A stretch of 5,235 bases of DNA. Origin: Acidimicrobiaceae bacterium. GTDB taxonomy: Bacteria; Actinomycetota; Acidimicrobiia; Acidimicrobiales; RAAP-2. A model generated the notes under the pieces. That model saw only the letters and a program-made list of their open reading frames with translations, had not been told where the DNA came from and searched no databases. Positions 1 to 4,571 of this stretch are shown here, piece by piece. Numbering within the stretch: position 1 is the first letter of the stretch; every line of letters begins with the position of its first letter. Both the position numbers and the translations under genes were made by a program. The stretch covers positions 5,356-10,590 of the forward strand of contig PLCI01000186.1 in NCBI GenBank assembly GCA_003135595.1. The letters are read 5' to 3'.

Positions 1-504
1 GAGGTCCTCTCCGTCGAGCTCGTCCCGGTCGTCCCCGCTCGGGGCCGTCTCGGTCACCGGAACCGAAGGGGAAGCCTGCGGTGCGTGCCTGGGGGCCGGG
101 CGCGACGTAAGCCGGTCGCGCGCGGAGCCGACGGGGGGCTCATGGCCGCCCACGGACGGTGGCGGGGCTTCGGACCTCGCTGGGGGCATCCGCACCGGAG
201 GGGGCGCCATTCGCTGAGGGTCCGTGCCTGGGCGGTCGCGGACGGCCCGCGTGCCGGTCGTGCCCGGACCCGCAGGATCGGGGTCGTAGCGGGGCCGTGC
301 AGCAGCCGGCGTGGAGCCCTGGGGCGCTGGGGCCCCCTTGGGTGTCACCACTGGTCCTTCAGGCTTGACGACGACGTGCTCGGCGGTGGGCTCCCCCAGG
401 TCACGGCTGCTCGCGCTGGGAGTGCCCGGACCGTCACCGACGACGAAACCAGCTCTCGCAGGCCTCGCGGAGCGGGTCCCCCTGCTCCTCCGCCAGAGCG
501 CCAT
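1..504 (-). CDS. ParA-like protein, N-terminal disordered extension (partial)
   Basis: This minus-strand frame has no stop from an upstream TGA at 613-615 down to the left edge, so the gene continues outside the window. From the ATG at 504 it gives 168 residues dominated by Pro, Ala, Gly, Arg, Ser and Asp, with repeated PPP/PAP stretches, no hydrophobic core and an acidic end (GDDRDELDGEDL). This looks like a disordered region, and no catalytic motif is visible. The call rests on context: rsmG is normally followed by parA-parB in this gene order, and two parS sites lie just upstream. A deviant Walker A (KGGVGKT type) would be expected beyond position 1. The start is uncertain. A TTG at 546 is the alternative (14 residues longer), and neither start has a strong Shine-Dalgarno. 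A longer GTG start at 597 would lie inside a parS site. The opposite strand is also open here, but its translation is rich in Arg, Trp and Cys and looks like a shadow. Confidence 0.6.
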   Translation of the reverse strand, partial: MALWRRSRGTRSARPARAGFVVGDGPGTPSASSRDLGEPTAEHVVVKPEGPVVTPKGAPAPQGSTPAAARPRYDPDPAGPGTTGTRAVRDRPGTDPQRMAPPPVRMPPARSEAPPPSVGGHEPPVGSARDRLTSRPAPRHAPQASPSVPVTETAPSGDDRDELDGEDL

Positions 505-583
505 CAGGCGCTCGGGGTTCGAGAGGGGATCACGGGCGCCATTCAACCCTGTGGACCTGACCGAGTCAAGGCTTCGTGCTCGA

Positions 584-597
584 GTTCCACGTGGCAC
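584..597. promoter_or_regulatory. parS centromere-like site 1
   Basis: The 14-mer GTTCCACGTGGCAC carries the CACGTG core (588-593) of the bacterial parS element and differs at one position from the perfect palindrome GTTCCACGTGGAAC. ParB binds and spreads from such sites to partition the origin. They typically cluster near parAB and dnaA, as here. The site lies between rsmG and the parA-like gene, close to the presumed start of the latter, so bound ParB might also affect its transcription (inference). Confidence 0.8.
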
Positions 598-621
598 CGC
601 GCGCAGGGGTGCTCAGCCCTC

Positions 622-635
622 GTCCCACGTGGAAC
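622..635. promoter_or_regulatory. parS centromere-like site 2
   Basis: The 14-mer GTCCCACGTGGAAC has the same CACGTG core (626-631) and again one departure from GTTCCACGTGGAAC. Its core is 38 bp from that of site 1. The imperfect arm of this site (left) faces the imperfect arm of site 1 (right), so the two perfect arms point outward. Two close parS copies beside a presumed parA make a chance match unlikely. Confidence 0.8.
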
Positions 636-685
636 GAAGGCGTCACCCTGGGCACAACGGTCGGTGCTCCGGCCCCAAATTCGCG

Positions 686-701
686 AGAAATCTTGATTTC
701 T
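686..701. repeat. AT-rich palindrome downstream of rsmG
   Basis: AGAAATC (686-692) and GATTTCT (695-701) are exact inverted copies separated by TT, in an unusually AT-rich patch of a GC-rich window. It sits between the rsmG stop and the parS pair. No T-run follows on the minus strand, so it does not look like a standard intrinsic terminator of the operon. It could be an operator or part of the promoter region of the parA-like gene. This is a pattern only, and no regulator can be named. Confidence 0.35.
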
Positions 702-732
702 TTGACAAACCACGTCCATGCGCGCGCCGGGC

Positions 733-1359
733 TCAGAAGAGGGGGCGCTTCGAGGGGATCCCGACCCGCCTCGGGAAGCGGCTCGGACAGGGTCCGGCCC
801 GCTCGATCACCACGAGGTGGCGAGACGCCTTCGACGGCACCGCGGGGCCGAGCGCGAGCATCGCGAGCCCCTCGTCAGGCCACCGAGCCGCCGTCCTCTC
901 GGCGTCAGGGGGCTCGGACACCATGAGCACGCCCCGTGGGGCCAGGAGGCGCGCGGCGCACTCTGCGACCACCGCAGGGGGGCCGAAGGACCGCGCGGTG
1001 ACCAGCTCGAAGCTGGCTTCGAGCTCGCTGGTCCGAGCAAGGGTCTCCGCCCTGCCTGGGGCGACCGAAACCGTCGTGGCGAGGCCCAGCTCGAGGATCG
1101 CCGCTTCAAGGAACGAGCATCGCCGCGACGACGCCTCGAGGAGGACCGACTTCGTGCCTGGCCAGTGGAGGGCGAGGACCAGCCCGGGGACTCCGCCCCC
1201 GGCGCCGAGGTCACAGAAGGTGGCCGGGGGAGCCTCGCGACAGGAATCCCAGGCGTCGATGAACGCGGCGGCGTGGGCTCGATGCGCTGCAGGCTCGCCC
1301 GGACCGAGGTATCCGAGCTGCCGCGAGCGCTCGAGGATCGCCGACAGCTTGTCGGGCAC
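733..1359 (-). CDS. rsmG: 16S rRNA (guanine-527-N7)-methyltransferase RsmG
   Basis: This 208-residue protein belongs to the GidB/RsmG family, which uses S-adenosylmethionine to methylate N7 of G527 in 16S rRNA (E. coli numbering) in the cytosol. The glycine-rich SAM motif DLGAGGGVPG is at residues 50-59. A VLLEASSRRCSFL stretch (72-84), where SAM contacts are expected, follows. TARSFG (121-126) and the closing FPRRVGIPSKRPL (195-207) match the family's usual C-terminal pattern. Length is normal (the E. coli protein is 207 residues). The N-terminal 45 residues are divergent: the usual NLT and HxxDS stretches are not evident, replaced by GYLGPGEPAAHRAHAAAF. The start is a GTG 5 bp after the khpB stop with no clear Shine-Dalgarno, so translation is probably coupled to khpB. 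Loss of RsmG confers low-level streptomycin resistance in other bacteria. It is the last gene of the tightly packed run before the parS region. Confidence 0.93.
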   Translation of the reverse strand: MPDKLSAILERSRQLGYLGPGEPAAHRAHAAAFIDAWDSCREAPPATFCDLGAGGGVPGLVLALHWPGTKSVLLEASSRRCSFLEAAILELGLATTVSVAPGRAETLARTSELEASFELVTARSFGPPAVVAECAARLLAPRGVLMVSEPPDAERTAARWPDEGLAMLALGPAVPSKASRHLVVIERAGPCPSRFPRRVGIPSKRPLF

Positions 1360-1364
1360 CAGCG

Positions 1365-2312
1365 TCAGGCGGGGCTGATCACCACGAAGCGATCCGGGTC
1401 CTCGCCCTCCGAGCTGGTCGCCACACCCTCGATGGCCGTCGCGGCATCGTGCACGACCTTGCGGTCAGCCGGCGACATCGGCTCGAGCCGACGGTCCTCG
1501 CCCGTGGCGAGCACCTCGGCGGCGAGCGTCGCGGTGAACTCCGAGAGCGCCTTGGCACGACGCTCTCGATACCGGGCGACGTCGACCAGTATCCGGTCGG
1601 TGCGAGAGGGGCACTTGGCCTGCACCGCCGTGCGGGTGACCTCCTGGAGGGCCGCCAGGGTTGCCCCGCGGGGACCGACGAGTATGCCGAGTGTGGCAGG
1701 GTCCTCCGCGTCGACCGCCAGCTCCAAGGTCTCCTCGTCGAGGAGTCGCACCTCGACGGACGCCGGGAGCCCGAACGCCGACGTCAGCCCCTCGAGGAAC
1801 GTCTTGCCGATCGCCCCTTGCTCTTCGAGCGTCATGCCCTCCGCCATCGCTGCATCCTCTCTCTGCGGCGGGTCCGCCGCGTCCCGTACGGCCACGTGTC
1901 CCGTGGCGACCTCTCGACTGTGCGACCCCCCGCCGCGGCGGCGCGACCTCGAGCGTGGCTGGCCCCCGTTGTCCCCTGCAGCGAGCCCGACCCGCTCGGC
2001 GCGCTCCGGTCGGTCGGCACGCGCTGGTCGATCTGCCCGAGGGGACCGCTCGGAGCGGTCGGTACGACTGCCCTCGTCCGGGCGGGTCGACCCGCCCCGG
2101 CCCGAGCGCCCTCGACGCGAGCGGCGCGGTCGCGCGCCCGTGGGGCGGATGCGTGCGCGCACGCGGGCCTCGCCCCGAACCCGGCCGAACAGGCCAGGTC
2201 GTGGCTCCTCGACGACAACGATCTCTGCGTCCGACTCCGTGACGCCGAGCTGGTCGAGGGCGCGTTGCGTTGCCTCCGCGACGGTCTTGGCGGTGATCTC
2301 GACCCATTCCAT
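1365..2312 (-). CDS. khpB: KhpB (Jag/EloR) RNA-binding protein, Jag_N-KH-R3H
   Basis: This 315-residue protein has the three-part Jag architecture. Residues 1-55 form the Jag_N domain (MEWVEITAKTVAEAT..., then PRPGLFGRVRGEARVRARI). Residues about 56-160 are a low-complexity linker rich in Arg, Asp, Ser and Gly. Residues about 185-255 are a KH domain with GPRG (213-216) in the GxxG-loop position. Residues about 256-315 are an R3H domain with the Arg284-x3-His288 signature (DRKVVHDA). In Firmicutes the homologue binds RNA with KhpA and affects cell elongation; in this lineage the role is inferred. The gene starts with ATG 2 bp after the yidC stop, preceded by GAGGAAGG (2323-2330) about 10 nt upstream. 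It ends 5 bp before rsmG. The linker is long for the family. Internal Met156 and Met160 lie at the linker/KH boundary and could in principle start a shorter KH-R3H form, without direct support. Confidence 0.92.
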   Translation of the reverse strand: MEWVEITAKTVAEATQRALDQLGVTESDAEIVVVEEPRPGLFGRVRGEARVRARIRPTGARPRRSRRGRSGRGGSTRPDEGSRTDRSERSPRADRPARADRPERAERVGLAAGDNGGQPRSRSRRRGGGSHSREVATGHVAVRDAADPPQREDAAMAEGMTLEEQGAIGKTFLEGLTSAFGLPASVEVRLLDEETLELAVDAEDPATLGILVGPRGATLAALQEVTRTAVQAKCPSRTDRILVDVARYRERRAKALSEFTATLAAEVLATGEDRRLEPMSPADRKVVHDAATAIEGVATSSEGEDPDRFVVISPA

Positions 2313-2314
2313 CG

Positions 2315-3412
2315 TCAGCGTGCCTTCCTCTTCTTCTTGTCCCTCGACCTCGGGTGCGAGGGAGGGGCCGATTTGGCTGCCGGTGCGGCCTTTGCCGCAG
2401 GCTTCGCAGGTGCTTTCGCGCCATTTTGCACGGCGGACTTGGTCGGTGTCACTTTACCGTCATCTTTGACATCACTCTTGACGTCATGTGCCTGGGACGC
2501 CTCGTCCCCGGCGGCGACGGCCGCGGGCAGGTCCCGCTCCTTGCCTTTCACGGGCTTGTTCGTGTCGAACCGGAAGATCAGGTCCTGGGTGAGGATCCTG
2601 ATGAGCGACGAGAACACCATGTAGATCACGGCCGCCGCAGGCACGATGAAGTAGATGTACGCGAACAGGATGGGGGTGATCCGCTGGAACATGAGCATCT
2701 GGCTCGACATCTGCGACTTGTTCTGGTTCCGGCGGTTGAGCTGGCTCATCTGGAAGTACTGGACCGCCACGGCCACGACCACCAGCACGTAGAAGGGCAC
2801 CGCCGCCCAGACCGAGGCGTGCGGGCTGAACGGCTTGAGCGCGAGGTTCCAGCCCCAGGAGAGCATGGCACCGGGCGGCCTCGCTGCGACGAGGTGCTGG
2901 AACATCGTGGACGACGACGGGATGTTCCTCGGGCACGACACGAGCCCGCTGAAGCTGGACGGAATCGGCGGGATCTTGGACCCGCACAGGGCTTTGCCGT
3001 GCACGGCCAGCACGGTGTTCGAGAGCCCTCTGATGACGCTGTACAGGATGAACAGGAACGGCGCCTGCAAAAGGCCGGTGATGCAGCCGGTGGCCGGGTT
3101 GACGCCCTCCTCTCGATACAGGCGCATCATCTCTTCGTTGAGCTCCTGGCGGTGCTCGGGGCCCTTGTACTTCTGCTGAAGTCGCTTCAGCTCGGGCTGG
3201 AGCTTCTGCATCGCGACCATCGACCTCGTCGACTTGACCGTGAGCGGCGTGAGCAGCGCCATGATGATGACGGTCAGGATCGCGATCGCCACGGCGTAGT
3301 TCGGGATGATCCCGTAGATGGTGGCCAGCATCCAGGCGACCGAGTAGAGGATCGGGTGGAACAGCTTGGCGATCGAGCTCGTGATGGCGTTCGAGACCCC
3401 GAAGGTGATCAT
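2315..3412 (-). CDS. yidC: Membrane protein insertase YidC (Oxa1 family)
   Basis: This 365-residue polytopic membrane protein inserts and folds inner-membrane proteins, alone or with SecYEG. Hydrophobic segments lie at about 39-57, 112-130, 201-220 and 244-278 (the last probably two helices), with a weaker one at 20-37. Arg63 in KSTRSM is the conserved groove arginine. The cytoplasmic hairpin follows (QKLQPELKRLQQKYKG, 69-84), then LYREEGVNPATGC (98-110) and LLQAPF (114-119), all family signatures. Thr112 stands where many homologues have Pro. The tail (282-365) is Lys/Ala-rich and ends in SRDKKKRKAR, consistent with ribosome contact. The ATG at 3412 is chosen because residues aligning with YidC begin there, its ATGA overlaps the yidD stop, and GAGGG (3420-3424) precedes it. 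The frame stays open to 3556, but that stretch overlaps yidD and is not YidC-like. Residues 131-200 form a probable outer loop with Cys143 and Cys160. Confidence 0.95.
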   Translation of the reverse strand: MITFGVSNAITSSIAKLFHPILYSVAWMLATIYGIIPNYAVAIAILTVIIMALLTPLTVKSTRSMVAMQKLQPELKRLQQKYKGPEHRQELNEEMMRLYREEGVNPATGCITGLLQAPFLFILYSVIRGLSNTVLAVHGKALCGSKIPPIPSSFSGLVSCPRNIPSSSTMFQHLVAARPPGAMLSWGWNLALKPFSPHASVWAAVPFYVLVVVAVAVQYFQMSQLNRRNQNKSQMSSQMLMFQRITPILFAYIYFIVPAAAVIYMVFSSLIRILTQDLIFRFDTNKPVKGKERDLPAAVAAGDEASQAHDVKSDVKDDGKVTPTKSAVQNGAKAPAKPAAKAAPAAKSAPPSHPRSRDKKKRKAR

Positions 3413-3663
3413 CTGGCCGCCCTCATGCTCGTCGGCGGGACCTGGTCGACCCCGTGGGGCCCGAACGGCCGGCAGCGAGCCAGGCGAGCCAGCCCAAGGC
3501 GGGTCCCGCGAACGAGACCGTGCGTGGCGATCGCCTCGGCGGCGTAGGCCGAGCACGACGGCACGAACCGACAGGACGTCGGACGCCCCGCGCGGGCTGC
3601 CTGGTACAGCGCGATCGCGCGGAGGGCGAGCCGGACACCCGCGGTGCGGTGCGGTGTGGTCAC
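3409..3663 (-). CDS. yidD: Membrane protein insertion efficiency factor YidD
   Basis: This 84-residue protein is a standard-length YidD, a small membrane-associated factor thought to assist YidC-dependent insertion. The family pattern is clear: ALYQAARAG (18-26), CRFVPSCSAYAAEAIATHG (31-49) with Cys31 and Cys37, then RLARCRPFGPHGVDQVP (60-76) with Cys64. The C-terminal tail is short. The start is a GTG at 3663 preceded by GGAGGGA (3670-3676) about 6 nt upstream. Its GTGA overlaps the rnpA stop. The stop TGA overlaps the yidC ATG in an ATGA arrangement, so rnpA, yidD and yidC are probably translationally coupled. Confidence 0.94.
   Translation of the reverse strand: MTTPHRTAGVRLALRAIALYQAARAGRPTSCRFVPSCSAYAAEAIATHGLVRGTRLGLARLARCRPFGPHGVDQVPPTSMRAAR
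3420..3424 (-). promoter_or_regulatory. Shine-Dalgarno of yidC
   Basis: GAGGG on the minus strand lies about 7 nt before the ATG at 3412, inside the end of yidD. It favours this start over the longer open frame reaching 3556. Confidence 0.7.
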
Positions 3664-4016
3664 GTGTCGTCCCTCCGGATGGCGCCTGCAGCCCTCATGC
3701 TGGTTCGCAGGCTGTGGGTAAGTGCGGTGAAGTCCATGTCGATCACGGTGCTGTCAGGTGAGATCAGGTACGCGCCGGGGCTCATCTCGTCGGCCACGAG
3801 GTCGACCGCCGCGCGGAGGCGCCGCCGGAGCCGGTTCCTCGCCACCGCGCCCCCCGCTCGCCGAGGGATCGCGTAGGCCACCCTGCAGGGTCCCTCGCCA
3901 CTGTCGTCGGCAAGGTACCGCAGTCGAACCGGACCAGACGCGCCACGTCGCCCCGAGGCCCGAAGCGCGTCGAACGTGCGCCGCGAGCTGATCGGAGCCG
4001 TGCGTCGCGGCCCCAC
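3660..4016 (-). CDS. rnpA: Ribonuclease P protein component RnpA
   Basis: This 118-residue protein is the protein subunit of RNase P, which helps the catalytic RNA (not in this window) remove 5' leaders from precursor tRNAs. Near the N-terminus SSRRTFDALRASGRR (10-24) fits the family's opening helix. The conserved RNR signature appears in AVARNRLRRRLRAAV (57-71), the main RNA-contacting helix. Length is typical. The start is a GTG 2 bp after the rpmH stop. There is no obvious Shine-Dalgarno inside the end of rpmH, so reinitiation after L34 is the likely mode. The same frame stays open right through rpmH to an ATG at 4445, but nothing RnpA-like is encoded upstream of 4016. The gene ends in a GTGA overlap with yidD. 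Confidence 0.93.
   Translation of the reverse strand: MGPRRTAPISSRRTFDALRASGRRGASGPVRLRYLADDSGEGPCRVAYAIPRRAGGAVARNRLRRRLRAAVDLVADEMSPGAYLISPDSTVIDMDFTALTHSLRTSMRAAGAIRRDDT
3670..3676 (-). promoter_or_regulatory. Shine-Dalgarno of yidD
   Basis: GGAGGGA on the minus strand lies 6 nt before the yidD GTG, within the last codons of rnpA. It decides the GTG start that overlaps the rnpA stop. Confidence 0.75.
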
Positions 4017-4018
4017 GA

Positions 4019-4153
4019 TCAGGTGGCCAGGCGGTGCCGGCCCTTCAGCCGGCGTGCCTTCAGCACGGCGCGGCCTCCGCGGGTGGACATCCGGGCCCTG
4101 AAGCCGTGCGTCCTCGCCCGCTTTCGCTTGTTTGGCTGGTAGGTGCGCTTCAC
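4019..4153 (-). CDS. rpmH: 50S ribosomal protein L34 (bL34)
   Basis: This 44-residue, very basic protein of the large ribosomal subunit begins MKRTYQPNKRKRARTHGF and continues through RMSTRGGRAVLKARRLKGR, the near-invariant bL34 sequence. The start is a GTG at 4153, with GGAAGG (4164-4169) about 10 nt upstream. The TGA stop is at 4019-4021, followed 2 bp later by rnpA. It is the first gene of the leftward operon and diverges from dnaA across a 418-bp intergenic region, the classic rpmH-dnaA arrangement. It is easily missed because a longer out-of-frame reading frame covers it. Confidence 0.97.
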   Translation of the reverse strand: MKRTYQPNKRKRARTHGFRARMSTRGGRAVLKARRLKGRHRLAT

Positions 4154-4163
4154 CTAGTTCGTT

Positions 4164-4169
4164 CCTTCC
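4164..4169 (-). promoter_or_regulatory. Shine-Dalgarno of rpmH
   Basis: GGAAGG on the minus strand sits about 10 nt upstream of the GTG start of rpmH and supports that start. Confidence 0.7.
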
Positions 4170-4178
4170 GTCGTGGCA

Positions 4179-4223
4179 CCGGGCGCAAACGTGACTGTGG
4201 ACGGCAACCCGGGCGCGAATGTG
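4179..4223. repeat. Direct repeat, two 15-bp copies at 30-bp spacing
   Basis: CCGGGCGCAAACGTG (4179-4193) and CCGGGCGCGAATGTG (4209-4223) match at 13 of 15 positions and start exactly 30 bp apart, about three helical turns. On the rpmH-coding strand the motif reads CAC(G/A)TT(T/C)GCGCCCGG. Both lie in the probable leader or promoter of rpmH. A weak DnaA-like box (TGTGGACGG, 4196-4204) sits between them. Paired binding sites for a regulator are possible, but none can be named. Confidence 0.55.
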
Positions 4224-4225
4224 GG

Positions 4226-4231
4226 AGTCTA
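4226..4231 (-). promoter_or_regulatory. Possible -10 element of the rpmH operon
   Basis: TAGACT on the minus strand fits the TANNNT pattern of a sigma-70-type -10 box, about 73 nt upstream of the rpmH start. Only a poor -35 (a TTTTTCG stretch) is found at a suitable distance, so this is tentative. Confidence 0.3.
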
Positions 4232-4463
4232 CCGCCCGGCCGCTCGGTCGAAAAAATGACTGCGTGCCGTGGGGGATCGAACTCGTCGCGATGGCCCGCT
4301 CGATGTCGGCATGGCCCGACCCGAGCTCTCGGCACGTCGGTGTCCGTCGATCGGTGACCGCGCGACGTCCTCTCGTCACCGATTCGTCGCCCACCTGGGT
4401 GCTCCCCGCGCGCCGCAGACAGTCAGGTCGCCGATGCTTACGCACGGGCCTCGTCGCTTGTGC

Positions 4464-4490
4464 AGAACCCTCCCGAGGGGTGTAGGTTCT
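4464..4490. repeat. Nested inverted repeat upstream of dnaA
   Basis: AGAACC (4464-4469) and GGTTCT (4485-4490) are exact inverted copies. Between them CCCTC (4468-4472) and GAGGG (4475-4479) form a second inverted pair that partly overlaps the outer arm, so the two would be alternative or adjacent pairings. It lies about 80-110 bp upstream of the dnaA start. A weak promoter-like pair overlaps it (TTGTGC 4458-4463, TAGGTT 4483-4488, spacer 19). It could be an operator or only base-composition noise. Confidence 0.3.
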
Positions 4491-4523
4491 GGCCCCCCAC
4501 CGCTCCCAGACGTCGGCTGGGGT

Positions 4524-4532
4524 TGTGGACAG
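4524..4532 (-). promoter_or_regulatory. DnaA box 1 (CTGTCCACA)
   Basis: The plus strand reads TGTGGACAG. Its complement CTGTCCACA differs at one position from TTGTCCACA, the box form favoured in high-GC actinobacteria. It lies 40 bp upstream of the dnaA start, a usual location for DnaA autoregulation. Confidence 0.6.
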
Positions 4533-4535
4533 GGT

Positions 4536-4544
4536 TGTTGATAA
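4536..4544 (-). promoter_or_regulatory. DnaA box 2 (TTATCAACA)
   Basis: The plus strand reads TGTTGATAA. Its complement TTATCAACA is one base from the TTATCCACA consensus. It has the same orientation as box 1, starts 12 bp later, and overlaps a possible dnaA -10 element. A third, weaker match (TGTGGAGGA, 4559-4567) covers the Shine-Dalgarno. Confidence 0.6.
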
Positions 4545-4545
4545 T
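4540..4545 (+). promoter_or_regulatory. Possible -10 element of dnaA
   Basis: GATAAT matches TATAAT at five of six positions and would give a leader of roughly 20 nt before the dnaA GTG. No good -35 is visible 16-18 bp upstream, so the assignment is weak. It overlaps DnaA box 2, which would suit autorepression. Confidence 0.3.
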
Positions 4546-4561
4546 GGGGGCTCTGCCCTGT

Positions 4562-4566
4562 GGAGG
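4562..4566 (+). promoter_or_regulatory. Shine-Dalgarno of dnaA
   Basis: GGAGG lies 5 nt before the GTG at 4572 and fixes the dnaA start. Confidence 0.85.
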
Positions 4567-4571
4567 ACTAC

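Larger units (their letters stand above)
4154..4571. other. Divergent rpmH-dnaA intergenic region (origin-proximal)
   Basis: No convincing gene is seen in these 418 bases. The open frames crossing it have no family resemblance. It holds the leftward rpmH leader with a pair of 15-bp repeats, a short A-run at 4250-4256, a nested inverted repeat at 4464-4490, and two near-consensus DnaA boxes just before dnaA. It must carry promoters for both directions. DnaA boxes are too few here for a full oriC, and in many actinobacteria the functional origin is between dnaA and dnaN, which would lie beyond the right edge. This region may mainly serve dnaA and rpmH control. Confidence 0.7.

Noticed and set aside
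702..707. Plus-strand TTGACA as a promoter
   Set aside because: No -10-like hexamer follows 16-19 bp downstream, and it would only transcribe antisense into rsmG.
1893..1898. CACGTG core inside khpB as a third parS
   Set aside because: The flanks do not match GTTC/GAAC arms on either side, so only the hexamer is shared.
2044..2060. Perfect stem-loop GACCGCT-CGG-AGCGGTC
   Set aside because: It lies inside the repetitive Arg/Ser/Glu codons of the KhpB linker and has no T-run. Coding repetition explains it.
718..2469. Long plus-strand open frame of 583 codons
   Set aside because: It is antisense to rsmG, khpB and the end of yidC, which all have clear family motifs. The translation is Arg/Ser-rich without domains, typical of a GC-rich shadow.
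2354..3547. Plus-strand open frame of 397 codons
   Set aside because: Antisense to yidC and yidD. It is rich in His, Arg and Asp with no recognisable domain.
3413..3556. N-terminal extension of YidC by 48 residues
   Set aside because: It overlaps yidD in another frame, is Arg/Pro-rich without a signal peptide, and the ATG at 3412 has a Shine-Dalgarno and the ATGA overlap.
3661..3666. CACGTG core at the rnpA-yidD junction as parS
   Set aside because: The arms do not match, and the hexamer is explained by the overlapping stop and GTG start.
4219..4541. Small plus-strand open frames in the intergenic region
   Set aside because: No Shine-Dalgarno support and no family resemblance. They overlap the repeats and DnaA boxes.
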